Assembly (NCBI GenBank): GCA_902798675.1
Contig: CADBXQ010000107.1
Location: forward strand, 1,679-6,982
Direction of reading: 5' to 3'
Origin: Oscillospiraceae bacterium
GTDB lineage: Bacteria > Bacillota > Clostridia > Oscillospirales > Ruminococcaceae
Length of the DNA stretch: 5,304 bases
A program made the translations under genes and the position numbers. Under the pieces are notes generated by a model. That model did no database searches and was not told the origin of the DNA. It saw only the letters and a list, made by a program, of their open reading frames with translations. Positions within the stretch are counted from its first letter, which is position 1, and every line of letters starts with the position of its first letter. Of this stretch, positions 5,221 through 5,304 are shown piece after piece.

Positions 5221-5304
5221 ATGGCAAAAATAGGAGAAAATTTTATATATGAATTGAAAAATTTGTGTGATATTGTGTCTATTGTTGCTTCGTATGTTGA
5301 ATTA
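5221..5304 (+). CDS. dnaG: DNA primase, N-terminal 28 residues (continues past the window)
   Basis: The frame from ATG 5221 reads MAKIGENFIYELKNLCDIV and then SIVASYVEL, matching the start of DnaG (FIDELxxxxDIVxVIxxYVxL), just before the zinc-binding domain. DnaG makes RNA primers at the replication fork. GAGGAA (5205-5210) lies 10 bases ahead, so the start is reasonable; the ATG at 5210 is in another frame and stops quickly. Only the first helix is visible, so the zinc-finger cysteines, TOPRIM core and helicase-binding domain cannot be checked. Its place right after the dGTPase-like gene supports the call. Confidence 0.88.
   Translation, partial: MAKIGENFIYELKNLCDIVSIVASYVEL

Noticed and set aside
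1..5304. CRISPR array, insertion sequence with transposase, or prophage
   Set aside because: No regularly spaced repeats, transposase, terminal inverted repeats or phage genes can be seen on either strand.

Overview
The window looks like chromosomal DNA from a low-to-moderate GC, Clostridia-like member of the Bacillota (Firmicutes). Three things point that way: purine-rich Shine-Dalgarno sites (AGGAG, GGAGGTGA, AAGGAGAA), a dGTPase-like gene directly followed by DNA primase dnaG, and a DUF4015-type putative glycoside hydrolase. All confident reading frames lie on the + strand. TGG is read as Trp and TGA serves as stop, so the code appears standard.

Layout. Positions 1-938 hold the 3' part of a DUF4015-like putative glycoside hydrolase gene that begins before the window. 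Positions 981-2624 hold an alpha-phosphoglucomutase/phosphomannomutase gene (pgcA-like) in three frame-shifted pieces. Compared with the family, its losses fall on the N-terminal FGTGGxRG motif and on the metal-binding DPDADR motif, so it is a pseudogene or carries assembly errors. Positions 2625-3128 contain no convincing intact gene. This stretch does contain a compact predicted three-way-junction RNA (2761-2841) with a consensus-like promoter immediately upstream, an imperfect 20-base direct repeat either side of that RNA, and a small ORF with a faint resemblance to MobC mobilisation proteins. Positions 3129-3416 carry a well-formed sigma-A promoter and intact rpmE (ribosomal protein L31, zinc-binding form), followed by a probable weak intrinsic terminator. 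Positions 3520-4152 encode a YigZ/IMPACT family protein, 4195-5202 a dGTPase-like HD phosphohydrolase, and 5221 to the end the first 28 codons of dnaG.

How the parts relate. The dgt-dnaG pair is a nucleotide-pool and replication-priming cluster, and rpmE and yigZ are general housekeeping genes. The 2625-3128 stretch and the broken phosphomutase just upstream look like a locally decaying or rearranged patch between housekeeping genes. The strongest candidate for something undescribed is the structured element at 2761-2841. Its four helices fit together without conflict, one wobble pair favours the + strand as the RNA, and the predicted transcription start falls on the first base of the closing helix.
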